A stretch of DNA of 48,227 nt, taken from positions 1 to 48,227 of the IMG/VR virus record IMGVR_UViG_3300021197_001498, one strand, 5' to 3'. The translations under genes and the position numbers were made by a program. The notes below the pieces were generated by a model, which saw nothing but the letters and a program-made list of their open reading frames with translations, was not told the DNA's origin and did not search any database. Numbering within the stretch: position 1 is the first letter of the stretch; every line of letters starts with the position of its first letter. Shown one piece after another: positions 19,201 to 27,332 of this stretch. The DNA is from a virus.

Positions 19201-22200
19201 TCGAATCAAGGTTTTCGCCAAGATTTAGGGAAGATGCGTCCGCGTTCTTGATAGTTAGAACCTGCGCACCGCCCTTGCCCGGGATAAACGCTGAAACATC
19301 GCTGTGGTTACCGAGGAATCCGTTTACCAACGAGGAATAGTAGATCTCTTCCTCGGACATGCTCTGGTTGATGGAGATGACGTTCGCCGGTACGGCGTCA
19401 CCCGCCTGATTCACAGTGGTACCCGTACGCATTGTTGCGTTCGTTACGCCAGCGTGCGACATTACCTGCTCGGCCGAAGCCTTCCACTTCGAGTCTCTGC
19501 CATCAGGGCTAAGAGTGTGAATCATGTGAACCTCAGAGTCCTCTGGCGTGATTCGACCGCCCTGATACAAGACCTCCCTACCTTCAGGAGTCTTTCCGCC
19601 CCGCATGACTTGGAACTGCTCATTCAGCCAGTCCTCTCTGCTTCCAGCCCTGCCCTTTGTTCTCTCATACCAATTGTCAGCAAGGGCATCGAGCACTTTG
19701 GTGAGGTGTTCAGCCTCTTCGTCTGTCAGGTCGAATGCTTCTGCCGCCCTCCTGCCCACTGCCACCGCTTCGGCGGAAGGCGTGCGGAGTTCGCCCAAGA
19801 TATCCGCAGACTCTTCCGCTATATCTTGAAGCCTCTGCTCGATTTCCTTGAGTTCAGTTGCATCCTCCCTTGCCCCGTGAACAAGTGCCTTCTTCCTGCC
19901 TTCAAGGCTCCTCTGAACCAGCCTCTCCTCTCTCCTGAGTGCAGAAAGGCGATTGTTCAGGTTGTAAACCTTAGAGTTGTGCCCATCAAATAGCCGGGAC
20001 ATGAACCCCGGTCCTTCAAACATCCCGACGCCTTGGGCATAAAAGTCTCCCCGGACCTCATCAATAGCATCAAGGACTACACTGGTCCTCGGCGTGAGTA
20101 GATCGTCGATCTCATCCAGAGATAGGTCTCTTCTCTTGAGGGCGTACCTCATGTCCGCCTCTGCCTCCGTGACCCTATTTGAAAGGTCACGAAGTTCATC
20201 TAGTTTTTCTTCCGGGATAGGGGGAAGACCCTCGCCTATGACGACCGAAGACTTTGCATCCTTTTCCGCAGCCCTCCAAGACGCCGCACTCTCCTCGTAA
20301 GCGTCTGCCATTTGCCTGTAGTGGACTTCTTCCTCGAACAATCGGACTGAGTCGGCTACTACATCTACCTCGTCCATCCTCTGTCGAGACAAAAGTGCCG
20401 TCTCAAGTCTCATGGTGTCGAATACAAACTCGGCTGTGACCTCACCGCCGTCTACTGACCAGCCCTTCTGGCCCTTGATGTACATGTAAGAGGAGTGATC
20501 CATCTCTGTGACCGGGATCACGATTTCGTTCTTGTAGCCCTTCGATGACTCGACTACTTGTGCCTTAGCCCTCACTGCCGGGGGGAGCGTATCAAGCACT
20601 CTTGCCGTTTCTTCCGCCGCCGCTTCAGCCGTCCTGCCCACAATCGTCGCTCTTGCCATAACAGACTCGAACCGACCCAACTCCGCTGCGTTTTCTGCCG
20701 CAATCGCTGTACGCTTCGCGGCTTCCGCGGCCCCGAATATGCTTTCAGGGTCGCCGAGTTGTTTCATGGCCTTGTACTTGCGAGCGGTATCCCCTATTCG
20801 GAGGGAGGGGATCGATATGTTGGTCCCGACATTCCGGTAGCCAATCCTCTTCCACAGAAGCGGTGCCATCCAGTCCATGAATGGGACATGAAACTGGTAC
20901 CCGGCCTTTGCTTGGAATCTTTGGAAGAACTCCTGAGACGTCTCTACCGCCGCCACGATATCGTCATTCTTATTTGACACGGTCCCGAGGCTTCGGTACG
21001 TGATGTACCTGTCTCTGGCCTTATTCACAATGGCGTCCCGTGCGATTTTTTTCTGCTTCCGGGTCATGTTGGTCGCGTTGCCAACAGCCTCGACTGCCTC
21101 ATCAATCCTTCCCAAGTGGTTCAAGCCCTTGGAGATATCTTGGGCAGCGGCGCCGGTGACCCCATTGTCGACCACGATAGTGTGGTTAAGGAAGTCTTCG
21201 AACTGTTTGTATTGCGAACTCTCTGGGAGAACGATTCTGGTCACGACCCCCGCGTCATTCTTAATCACGCTTCCCTTTTCAAGCAACTCAGTAGACGCAT
21301 CTTTCAGCCACTTGACCCCTCGGGTTTCGACTGGAATTCGTGCTGCGCGGGAGGCGTATATCCCGGCCTTTCCTGTCCTCGCACCCCACGATGCAATGGT
21401 TCCGGGCCCTGTCGCATAGGACAGCGGGTCCAGTAAGATATCTCCGGCGAGACCCAGTATTGCCCTCGCTGTCTTGTTCTCTACTCCCAGTGTGTGTAGG
21501 ACTTCCGACGCATAGACCCGCCTCATCCCAAAGGCTGCTCTCGCCTCCTCTTCACTCGATATCCGAATCTGCTTCTTGTCCTCTTGACTCAAGGTGGCGT
21601 GTCCAATGATGGACGCCGGCCCGAGCACCACATTGTAGAGGCCGAATCCTGAGGCGGCCCCAACGGCAGCAGCACCGGTCCCCGCTGCAAGTGCACCGAT
21701 TCCTGCCCCGGCAGCAATGCCAATAGGGCCCCCGGGAATGCCTGCTATCGCACCCTTCGCCGCTCCAAAAATCGTTCCAATTGCCGCCCCGCCGGCAGCC
21801 ATAAGGCCAGCACCGAGAGCGTAGTCTTCCAGATCGCCCTTGTCGGTAAATGCAATGTTGAATACCGAGTTTCTGGGCAGGTCAATGAGATCGAGGAACT
21901 TGTAGAAAGAACCCCTCTGGTCTCCCATGACATCTAGTCCCGACTGTTCGATCCTCGACCTCATCTCATTCCGAGACATGCCGTTGATCTGTCCAATCGT
22001 AAGCCGAGGAGTCCTCCTCTGGTTAAGAACCGTCTGGGGAACGGGGTTATCTTGGGTATTCTTCATGATCCCAGCGTCAATTAATTCCTGACGCCTCTGC
22101 CGCATCGACTCTTGAGCCGACTGCTTCATGAGAACACCGCGCATTGCCATCTCCTCATTCCGCCTCCGCTGCTCCTCGTTGTCGGGGAGTTTGGGGACGG

Positions 22201-22285
22201 TGCGAGCAATGTTATGCGCACCCTGAGTCACGTCGTTCAGGAAGTTCTGGTTAAGAAACTCCTGCGGTCCAATGAATTGAGTCAT
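13232..22285 (-). CDS. Giant polyvalent virion protein
   Basis: 3017 residues, nearly a fifth of the window. Residues 1-150 are charged. Residues 157-228 are Gly/Ala-rich and hydrophobic (GAGLMAAGGAAIGTIFGAAKG...), a likely membrane-inserting segment. Long helical stretches follow. Around 1450-1640 is a module with GWVRFTDRG, YLQIEEIQSDLF (about 1474-1485) and AAKEGYDGVITPDKF (about 1620), a pattern I know from large polyvalent phage and mobile-element proteins. HEVGH at 1925-1929 is a zinc metallopeptidase motif. The C-terminus (about 2600-2850) has FDYGDFTKYEETIGRRVIPFYAWQRNN, typical of the closing domain of such proteins. Likely ejected with the genome, acting in membrane crossing and defence; function is inferred. 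Confidence 0.85.
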   Translation of the reverse strand: MTQFIGPQEFLNQNFLNDVTQGAHNIARTVPKLPDNEEQRRRNEEMAMRGVLMKQSAQESMRQRRQELIDAGIMKNTQDNPVPQTVLNQRRTPRLTIGQINGMSRNEMRSRIEQSGLDVMGDQRGSFYKFLDLIDLPRNSVFNIAFTDKGDLEDYALGAGLMAAGGAAIGTIFGAAKGAIAGIPGGPIGIAAGAGIGALAAGTGAAAVGAASGFGLYNVVLGPASIIGHATLSQEDKKQIRISSEEEARAAFGMRRVYASEVLHTLGVENKTARAILGLAGDILLDPLSYATGPGTIASWGARTGKAGIYASRAARIPVETRGVKWLKDASTELLEKGSVIKNDAGVVTRIVLPESSQYKQFEDFLNHTIVVDNGVTGAAAQDISKGLNHLGRIDEAVEAVGNATNMTRKQKKIARDAIVNKARDRYITYRSLGTVSNKNDDIVAAVETSQEFFQRFQAKAGYQFHVPFMDWMAPLLWKRIGYRNVGTNISIPSLRIGDTARKYKAMKQLGDPESIFGAAEAAKRTAIAAENAAELGRFESVMARATIVGRTAEAAAEETARVLDTLPPAVRAKAQVVESSKGYKNEIVIPVTEMDHSSYMYIKGQKGWSVDGGEVTAEFVFDTMRLETALLSRQRMDEVDVVADSVRLFEEEVHYRQMADAYEESAASWRAAEKDAKSSVVIGEGLPPIPEEKLDELRDLSNRVTEAEADMRYALKRRDLSLDEIDDLLTPRTSVVLDAIDEVRGDFYAQGVGMFEGPGFMSRLFDGHNSKVYNLNNRLSALRREERLVQRSLEGRKKALVHGAREDATELKEIEQRLQDIAEESADILGELRTPSAEAVAVGRRAAEAFDLTDEEAEHLTKVLDALADNWYERTKGRAGSREDWLNEQFQVMRGGKTPEGREVLYQGGRITPEDSEVHMIHTLSPDGRDSKWKASAEQVMSHAGVTNATMRTGTTVNQAGDAVPANVISINQSMSEEEIYYSSLVNGFLGNHSDVSAFIPGKGGAQVLTIKNADASSLNLGENLDSTTLEDGTVMVFGDNRKEFKALRKQLRGLENAEITKEQTGRIRRFSPSQEAIEQALKEGGKEAAEKVAKRNLLREIDRIHDFPQTESFRPFRPNGADPIGEQAAALRREMISEMQLTGQLPSQVIMEYGTINAVQSLKAMGPMKSEDWLDWFRLKGNKKNSSMVDQTSPWPFKRTRADVEKGTGKVLGRAGDPLRVPEDELVNSGLLDFLESNKAEVISGKEIEDFLLSHQMGIQLTDFSDPAQLQRMFSPQVIKEQIKSIAFAVEEETSQIKSILESMPAHLRHRSSKHVVSAESRMSGKSMEALERNRERYRLLSSEFGIRDTRAYMIHELPPSQQVELDRRLKNLEIYRDARKFFENKTPEQMTRDAYEASRQYSEYTEGGVIGRNMFLTMSPQMIQKHPIAFAMQLRSKQGEHFASIPGAIGWVRFTDRGADLNISPSAKRYLQIEEIQSDLFQQSILSDRYKDDLKNILYENLELRKAVADKIEGINQGFVDVIARSGLIPEEAVAVIRKSGWRDKDFDLALERYYAWRSSVMSEGGDDSSLLLAESLVSARVQHSTPAMPFANPADLTLPSGRPISQWVKLSARRILSHAAKEGYDGVITPDKFVVEELTGGALQGWMARVDDPNFSITEIQQRQLKAASKENMHLLPLPHKGGKDYGFNYLGLEKVDDDYLKGIDSPPAPGTSKVINDHPDESASSFTVVADEKGTLYKVTPETTNLGDMSNVMRGKLGDIDFMHALVGVGGNFNKGLKVSIDEKLLVNPASITGLKSNMMTPTRGTLNPGLAAHIEKIDEVVPEILTETAGRADGLPLFEKQEILYSRDLDDGGALTRDAYKFTENTSRRRTLDSRMGRKGSMLFQMGEGDMARASVEFTEDGHSLIRALNQPDIGSFVHEVGHVLRRNGLSDEAQDALEARYGIFDEWDEASEEDFAQAFMAYMQGKSPVPELDDAFEAIGGAMRKIYESSYDKPINGSLRRALDEMFGATKESKAASRRIRSLKAAKRSGEKKQNAVRARVAKKNDLISDTDEKMSMALDARKEAAVPIQEELDGLKSTMLHKGSEVSEKYNRIFRDLSGAGRRGKYAGQLVSSLRYANENVPEFHRRIFFEDYDKSVGFIRDRYNMNAEDASLILHAKIIEVDAKAGDVYGYHPGEKIFDAKEEGNLNQVMDRYGGREKVWNDPQVERLAKKAQEMQREFLIKESSDGALQIADPRFAYIGLRLTEDAQKAAWAQSAKTRELRDAAASGKKISGEGPASQHRATNRYFYKTDNPNPYWTDPETGEGWDFIWAGQVGSRPLPEEFEAYRTAYLRENPEEMLAKDIYDYNVGIRDAGGSPDQYMPTPGWSGDAIGNANGPAWMPKPYATSPFELNRPEMSHRFADMVGNEYKGQVWETDLGILLGKRVREHHRTASVADFVRNIMPEMKALSIDEVNDAVTNPRQGTTVTKGGNDLIINGIPYRRLSNEVANNRMFDRLVGSTSKTHYYPEDVASALEDYVTKISDDQNLTTIGRAFDYVQSMWKGSVLMNPAWTTVNVLGGIIHSVVVGGMNLSDFAKHLPAARRMAHAFHFGNQKGGFIPTGPGLMFDDAKKYVVAGEEMTETQLAEHLVRINALDGSQVAREVMSLHRTAFGNPDAYAKKTVMDQVRNIATLGPVGAWWFKLNASIDDTFRTAVYLARRDKGDMLEDAALTMKKAHFDYGDFTKYEETIGRRVIPFYAWQRNNIALQYKMLFEKPAYANFWTKLKHAMEVEGLDEEDRVPIFMLPRWMRNQLMIQTSSDDGTAKGLVLSSLVPVQDLIMTGQGVFGTEGFKDMIHYFIGSSSPILKSVFEMGTGQQVFDGRKIGDPDLGEISITQYVANQIGYYNSWKGLERSLTRDGTEGLLWRLAVRGRWQPLDIDKLQAQISVDKSEEIKLLRRQVNRAMNEGDEERAEAIGMRIIDQYRTLWHSGIRHRVPKELWPEFNREGGMLRQEGLPSPGRNVPIQPATR

Positions 22286-22288
22286 TTT

Positions 22289-24712
22289 TTACTGATTCCG
22301 TCTTGGTGTGGTCTGTCGAAATCTAGAAGGCCTTTGCCCGTCGACGTTCCTGTACTCTGTGTTGTAGGTCCGAAGGGCTTCCGAGTCCACGTCGCCGCCA
22401 GTGGCAATTGTTTGGATCAATGAATACCCCGCGGACCTCGCATCATCCATTTGGTCAGCAAGGGTCACTCCAAACGTAATGCCCAGTCCCACCGGGTCAA
22501 ACGTATCGTCATAGCCGGCGTCAGTTAATCGCTGTCCAAGGTCTGCCGCTGCCTGCTGAGCAGCCTCCCTGTCTTCCATGGTTGCGAGTTCATGGATGGC
22601 TTGGTCCATGCTGGACAAGTATCCCCGTTGGACCCGCTCGGTGTTTTCGGCCATATAGAACCCAAGCCAATCAGACTGAATATCACCGAATGGTTCAATC
22701 CAATCCATCGGAGTGTCGAGGGAGATGATCTTCTCTGCCGAGCGTGCACCGCTAGACGTGCGTCGTTCGCCGATCATCTTGTCGGCGTTCTCAAGGACCG
22801 TCGGGTCAATCATCTCGCTGATCATGGGGTCGACCGAGGCGAGTTCGCCCACCAACTGAGAAACAGTGAACGTACCCTGTGATGCTGCCGCGGCCTGAAC
22901 GACCATGGTCAAAAGTTCTGCCTTGTTCAATTCGCCTCGTTTGGCAAATTGGGTTTCGGCAAATGCCTGTGCCGTTTTCTTGAGATCCAACTCTCCTTGG
23001 GCGATCTTGGCCATGGTGTTTTTGTATTCATTGTCGTTCGAAAGCGCCGTCGCGGCGTTGTTCAACTCTTTCTCTCTTAGACCAGAGGTTCGTTCAAACT
23101 CCTGAATCGCGCGAAGGTTTGTGGCATCAAACTGCCTGCCTTGCTGTTCAAGTTGTGCGATCTGTGCGTCGTAGGATCGCTGTGATTCCTCACCCTGCTG
23201 AGCCAGAGCCTTCCTTTGGAGGTCCCTGTCTGCCGCGGCAATTCGTTCCGGCGCTGAAATTGCTTCGGTTTCCGCTTGCACCCTCTGGTACTCAGGCACA
23301 GACATTCCCGCTTCGAAGGCTTCTCTCTCAAGTCGATCTCGTTCTCTACGCTGCTGCCGCTCACCACGCTCTCGTCCACGTCGCTGCTCGAACATCTCTT
23401 GTTGACGGTCACGAATGCCTTCGCGTCGTTCTTCCATCTGGTCGAGGTCAAGCATGCCACGATCACGGCGTCTCTGGTTCAGAGCCTCTCGACCCGCCAT
23501 TCGTACGGCGTCCGCTTCGGTGCGTCCAAGAGGATCGCCCTTCATCAGTTCACCAGCACGCTTGTCGATGGCCTCTTCGCCGTATCGGCGACGAGTGAGG
23601 TTCATGTCGTACTGTTCTCCTGTCGGAAGGTGATCAAGTCTCGGGTCGGCCATGTCTTCTGGGCGACTGACTGCGACTTGCTGAGTACGCATCTGCGCCT
23701 GAAGGGCCTGAATGTGTTCCGGAGATCCTCGGCCAAACTGTTCCATGACACGGTTCGGATCTTCAGGTGCACGCTCGGGCGGCAAGATACCGCGAATGGG
23801 TTGGCCAAACTGATTGGTCGGAGGGGCCGCTGGGGCCGGGGTCGGTGGTCCCATGGGCCCGGGCTCAGGTTGGATTGCCTGCGGCTCAGGGGGCATGATG
23901 GTCTGGGGCACTGGGCTGGTTTGTCCCGGCATGACGTTTCGGTCACGCAACCTGTCAAACGGATTCATTTGAATTGGTGCGGGCGTATTTTGCTGGACCT
24001 GAAGGGGCCCCCTGTTGGCAACTCCCTCGTTGAACGCCTGAGGTGCGGGCGCCTGAGGTGCGGGCGCCTGAATTTCGTCGGACGGGAAGTCGTACTCAGC
24101 GGGGTCCAATGTTTGTGGCCGTGGAGCAATGCTTTGAATAGCCGCTTGCTCTTGGGCAATCTGTTCCTGAATCCTCTTTTGGCCTTGGGAGTACAACTCA
24201 TCCATGGGGCCGCCTGCGCCCTGAGGCGAGGGGGCCATGTTGGCCTGCATCCTGCCCTGCTCCCGGTCAATCTGAGATTCATACCTTGGAACTTCACGTC
24301 CCAACCTCTGCTGGTCGAACTCGCGGACGCTTGCATCGCGTCGATCACGGATACCTTGCCGCATAGACTCCTGCTCTTGAGGAGTGGGGGAAGGTGTCTG
24401 TGGCGGGGCGAGTGCCTGTCGGCGTTCTGGGTCTGCCATACCCATAATGGGGGGCAGATTGTTCCGAGCCTGCATGCTGGGGTCTGATATAGCAGAGACG
24501 AGTTGCTGGCCAAGAGACATCTTGTTCCGACTTCCAACAGACCTAGTCGCCGGGTTCTGGGGCGTAGGGTTGAACATCTGATTGACGCCAGCAGGTGGCT
24601 GCTGCTCCGGCGGAACATCAGGGAACACGGGGTAGATTGGGTCTTCGGGCTTACCGTTCTTTCGCTTCTTATTGGGGTTGTCCCGCCCGTCTGTCTTACG
24701 CTGCCTAGCCAT
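22289..24712 (-). CDS. Pro/Gln-rich coiled-coil virion protein
   Basis: 807 residues. The first 380 are disordered and rich in Pro, Gln and Arg. Residues 380-600 are strongly charged helices (RRDRGMLDLDQMEERREGIRDRQ..., ELEQQGRQFDATNLRAIQEFERT), a long coiled coil. The last 200 are a more ordered helical domain. It sits 3 bp upstream of the giant gene and probably works with it as an internal or ejection protein; no family is recognised. ATG 24712 follows the previous stop by one base (TGAtATG); an in-frame start at 24790 would overlap that gene. Confidence 0.7.
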   Translation of the reverse strand: MARQRKTDGRDNPNKKRKNGKPEDPIYPVFPDVPPEQQPPAGVNQMFNPTPQNPATRSVGSRNKMSLGQQLVSAISDPSMQARNNLPPIMGMADPERRQALAPPQTPSPTPQEQESMRQGIRDRRDASVREFDQQRLGREVPRYESQIDREQGRMQANMAPSPQGAGGPMDELYSQGQKRIQEQIAQEQAAIQSIAPRPQTLDPAEYDFPSDEIQAPAPQAPAPQAFNEGVANRGPLQVQQNTPAPIQMNPFDRLRDRNVMPGQTSPVPQTIMPPEPQAIQPEPGPMGPPTPAPAAPPTNQFGQPIRGILPPERAPEDPNRVMEQFGRGSPEHIQALQAQMRTQQVAVSRPEDMADPRLDHLPTGEQYDMNLTRRRYGEEAIDKRAGELMKGDPLGRTEADAVRMAGREALNQRRRDRGMLDLDQMEERREGIRDRQQEMFEQRRGRERGERQQRRERDRLEREAFEAGMSVPEYQRVQAETEAISAPERIAAADRDLQRKALAQQGEESQRSYDAQIAQLEQQGRQFDATNLRAIQEFERTSGLREKELNNAATALSNDNEYKNTMAKIAQGELDLKKTAQAFAETQFAKRGELNKAELLTMVVQAAAASQGTFTVSQLVGELASVDPMISEMIDPTVLENADKMIGERRTSSGARSAEKIISLDTPMDWIEPFGDIQSDWLGFYMAENTERVQRGYLSSMDQAIHELATMEDREAAQQAAADLGQRLTDAGYDDTFDPVGLGITFGVTLADQMDDARSAGYSLIQTIATGGDVDSEALRTYNTEYRNVDGQRPSRFRQTTPRRNQ

Positions 24713-24713
24713 A

Positions 24714-25064
24714 TCAATATCCGCCAATCTGAGTTCGACGCCTGTTGGGGTCTTCTGTTCTAGTGGGCCTAGCCAGTGGGCTGGCCGCACGTTGAGGAGT
24801 TCCTTGGTTTACTTGGGGGCCTATACCTTGGCCCCTTCGGCCGACCATGTCTGGTGGGGGTAGTGGCTGGGGCCTATTGCCGGTCATTCCAGCGCCTGAA
24901 ACAAACGACGGAGCGCTGCCCACCGGCGCTCCGTCTTGCCCCATGACGTAGTCTGACATGCCCGGAGTCATATACTGACGGGGCGGCGGAACCGGAGGGG
25001 ACTGCCCTACGGCCGAGGCCCCTTGGGCCATCATAAGGTCGAATATGTTTACTGGGGTTGCCAT
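24714..25064 (-). CDS. Pro/Gly-rich small virion protein
   Basis: 116 residues. A short hydrophobic start (MATPVNIFDLMMAQGASAVG) is followed by low-complexity Pro, Gly and Gln sequence (PPVPPPRQYMTPGM, NRPQPLPPPDMVGRRGQG). No family is recognised. Its composition resembles the N-terminal part of the next gene, with which it is tightly coupled, so the two may belong to one assembly. Confidence 0.6.
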   Translation of the reverse strand: MATPVNIFDLMMAQGASAVGQSPPVPPPRQYMTPGMSDYVMGQDGAPVGSAPSFVSGAGMTGNRPQPLPPPDMVGRRGQGIGPQVNQGTPQRAASPLARPTRTEDPNRRRTQIGGY

Positions 25065-25096
25065 GGTTGTGCCTTCTCTAAGTATACCAAAGGGGG

Positions 25097-25450
25097 CTAT
25101 TTCTTCTTCTTTTTACTGTGGAACGGGACCCACTTATTCAGGGCCGCTTGCCTCTTCTTGCACCCACAGTCCTCCTTGGCCTCGATTCCAGTCGTGACCT
25201 TGATTGTCTTGGCCACGAGGTCTCCGAGTCCCCTCATACCTTGGTCCTCCTCGGCCATCTCATTCAATGTTTCGGACGGCTTGAGCCTGTCTGCCATACT
25301 GAAGTCCTCTCCAAAGTGTTCTTTCCCTACCTTGTCTATCTCTTCCTCAGTCGCCACGCTTCCGTCGCCCGATCCCCTGTATTCGTGGAACTTCCTGTTC
25401 GCCATAGCGAAAGCAGATAACACATCCATTGCTTGTTTCTTTATCTTCAA
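25097..25450 (-). CDS. CxCKKR-type phage protein, probable TTG start
   Basis: 117 residues with a helical start (AMDVLSAFAMANRKFHEYRG), an acidic middle, and a C-terminal EDCGCKKRQAALNKWVPF followed by six terminal residues, five of them Lys. The 'CGCKKR---LN' motif recurs in small phage proteins whose Cys pair may bind metal. The start is uncertain. TTG 25450 overlaps the previous stop (TTGA) and has ACGAGG a few bases upstream. ATG 25537 would overlap the previous gene by 91 nt without a proper site, and ATG 25429 has no site. If TTG is right, it lies inside a TTATCTTG copy, as in the first gene. Confidence 0.6.
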   Translation of the reverse strand: MKIKKQAMDVLSAFAMANRKFHEYRGSGDGSVATEEEIDKVGKEHFGEDFSMADRLKPSETLNEMAEEDQGMRGLGDLVAKTIKVTTGIEAKEDCGCKKRQAALNKWVPFHSKKKKK

Positions 25451-26823
25451 GATAACCTCGTCAGACCTACTGTTGCTGTTGTTGTCCCGCACGATCCGGG
25501 AGACGGGAGTGACGCATCTCCGCACGTTGGGGTGCATCCTACTGGCGCCACATTATCCAACGCCTGCTTTTCATCAGGTCCTTGGCCGGGGCCGTCTGCA
25601 CAATTCCCACTCTGAGACATGACCTCGACATTTAGGACAATGGCACACACTCCGTAGGGTATCAGCACCGGGTCCTCTAGAAGCCACGACCCCGTCTCTA
25701 CCGCTGAACTACAGGCGCCCGACTTGGCACAAGTCCACCTTGAGCAGTAACCAACAGAGCCGGGCCCGCTCGAATCACTGAGGACATTCCCTATCGCCGG
25801 GTGGTACATGCACCCATTTATGAGGCCATCCCACGCACCATCAGATGTCCGCATAGCCGATGCGTTTGGGCATTCGTCGCAGTCCCCCGCCGAGGGGTGT
25901 TGGCATGCGTCGCTGTTCAAGGAGTACGGCCACCAGAGATTTGTATCGTCGCCCTCGTTGCGTCCGCAGCCAAATAAATCAAAGGTGACGCCATCTATAT
26001 CCCCAAGAAATGGCTGGTTTTCATAAGTAAAGCAGTAGCAACTCTCATCGGAATCCCCGATCTCAAACGCATCGTGCGCTAGTGGGTGCCTCGGGTTGCT
26101 TTTGATTGGCGCAGATTCAAAGTGCCTAGTCCATAGGTCATCAATTGGAGTAGCGGCCGACTGTTCCGGGCACAAGTAATAACTGTACCTAATCCATTCC
26201 TTCGCGTCGCAATACCCCCAATGCGGCTGGTAGCAGTTGCATGGACAATCGTAGTCGTCGCTTATCTCAGACACGCCCGCTCCGGGTATACGAACGATAG
26301 ACTCGCCAAGGGAACTGGCACATACTCCATCCTCAACAGTCACGTCGCCAGAGTTACACGCGGGATTTTTGCACTGGCCCCTGACAACATCTCCGATCAG
26401 GCCACACGCCCACTTCATCTCCCAACTCCAAGTGTATCTGTATCTTGGGTAGGGGTCATAGTTGTCATTCAGTCGAACGACGGCTCGCATGCCAACCTCG
26501 CCTCCGCCATGAGATATTACCGTGATATCTTCAGGGGCAAACGGTCGCCTATCTTGGTGGAAGTAAGAGTAGCCGCCGTCGCATCCGCCGTCATAGTCGT
26601 TGTCGTATAATTGCTCAGCATCACCACTCCCTGTACACGGCGAGGATTCCCACTCGTCGCAGTTCGACAGGTTGTCTGTGCAGCACTCGCAACGGCTGGC
26701 GTTCTTGCCGTAGTACAAAGGGGGTGCGGTGCAACTGGCACAAAAGGGAAACGGGAACGATGCCCCATAATCGCTCCATGTGCAAGATACATTGCCGTCT
26801 CTTCCAATTGGTTCGTATGCCAC
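25447..26823 (-). CDS. Very cysteine-rich virion protein
   Basis: 458 residues with 33 cysteines by my count, in closely spaced groups (FCASC, CECC, CPCNC, CYC, CDEC), plus many Trp, Tyr, Asp and Gly. Such density predicts many disulfides or bound metals. No signal peptide is visible, so oxidation would occur after release from the cell, giving a rugged external part of the tail or fibre. No family is recognised. It lies among tail genes, directly after 26827-27330. The first 30 residues of the 809-residue tail protein's cysteine insert look similar in style, suggesting the two proteins contact each other. Confidence 0.7.
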   Translation of the reverse strand: MAYEPIGRDGNVSCTWSDYGASFPFPFCASCTAPPLYYGKNASRCECCTDNLSNCDEWESSPCTGSGDAEQLYDNDYDGGCDGGYSYFHQDRRPFAPEDITVISHGGGEVGMRAVVRLNDNYDPYPRYRYTWSWEMKWACGLIGDVVRGQCKNPACNSGDVTVEDGVCASSLGESIVRIPGAGVSEISDDYDCPCNCYQPHWGYCDAKEWIRYSYYLCPEQSAATPIDDLWTRHFESAPIKSNPRHPLAHDAFEIGDSDESCYCFTYENQPFLGDIDGVTFDLFGCGRNEGDDTNLWWPYSLNSDACQHPSAGDCDECPNASAMRTSDGAWDGLINGCMYHPAIGNVLSDSSGPGSVGYCSRWTCAKSGACSSAVETGSWLLEDPVLIPYGVCAIVLNVEVMSQSGNCADGPGQGPDEKQALDNVAPVGCTPTCGDASLPSPGSCGTTTATVGLTRLS

Positions 26824-26826
26824 TTA

Positions 26827-27330
26827 TCAGCCCCCGGTGAAATCGTTTCCAGAAACGTCACACACATCGGTGGTATCTCCACCGCACACCGTGAACACCT
26901 TCTTCTGAAACACGAGTTGGTGATTCACTTCATTCTCAACCTGAACCAAACAACCATCCACGAAAGAGATCATGGCCAAGCCCACTCTGGTTTCAGTCGG
27001 GCTATCGGCTATGCTTCGAACAATCAGGAAGTCTCCAGTCACTGGAACATTTTCGTCGGCTGTGTTTACGATGAAGTCGACGCAGGCACCAGACACGTCT
27101 CCGCCGCCGAAGTAATTGTTGACCGACGCCTCGTCCATGGGAGGTGGAGTTGTCGCGTACCTGATGCCACCCTCTCTTATGTAGGTGGGCATGGCCTCGA
27201 TGCTGGCTCTCTCATCCAAGTTGGTGTAGAGGACCTTGTCTCTCAGGTCCGTTGTCGACATGTCGCTCGTTAGTTCGGGCGACAAGATGGACTCTGTGTC
27301 TTCGAATGCTTGTCCAATCAGGCTGACCAT
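26827..27330 (-). CDS. Unrecognised tail-region protein
   Basis: 167 residues, acidic, with beta-rich stretches (FLIVRSIADSPTETRVGLAMISFVDGCLVQVENEVNHQLVF) and a C-terminal FTVCGGDTTDVCDVSGNDF that carries a Cys pair. It is packed without gaps between the 809-residue tail protein and the cysteine-rich protein, so it probably joins the same structure. No family is recognised. Confidence 0.65.
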   Translation of the reverse strand: MVSLIGQAFEDTESILSPELTSDMSTTDLRDKVLYTNLDERASIEAMPTYIREGGIRYATTPPPMDEASVNNYFGGGDVSGACVDFIVNTADENVPVTGDFLIVRSIADSPTETRVGLAMISFVDGCLVQVENEVNHQLVFQKKVFTVCGGDTTDVCDVSGNDFTGG

Positions 27331-27332
27331 GA

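Noticed and set aside
23276-24487. 403-residue + strand open frame opposite the Pro/Gln-rich gene
   Set aside because: High GC and low-complexity coding on the other strand leave few stops; no ribosome binding site and His/Leu/Arg-rich nonsense composition.
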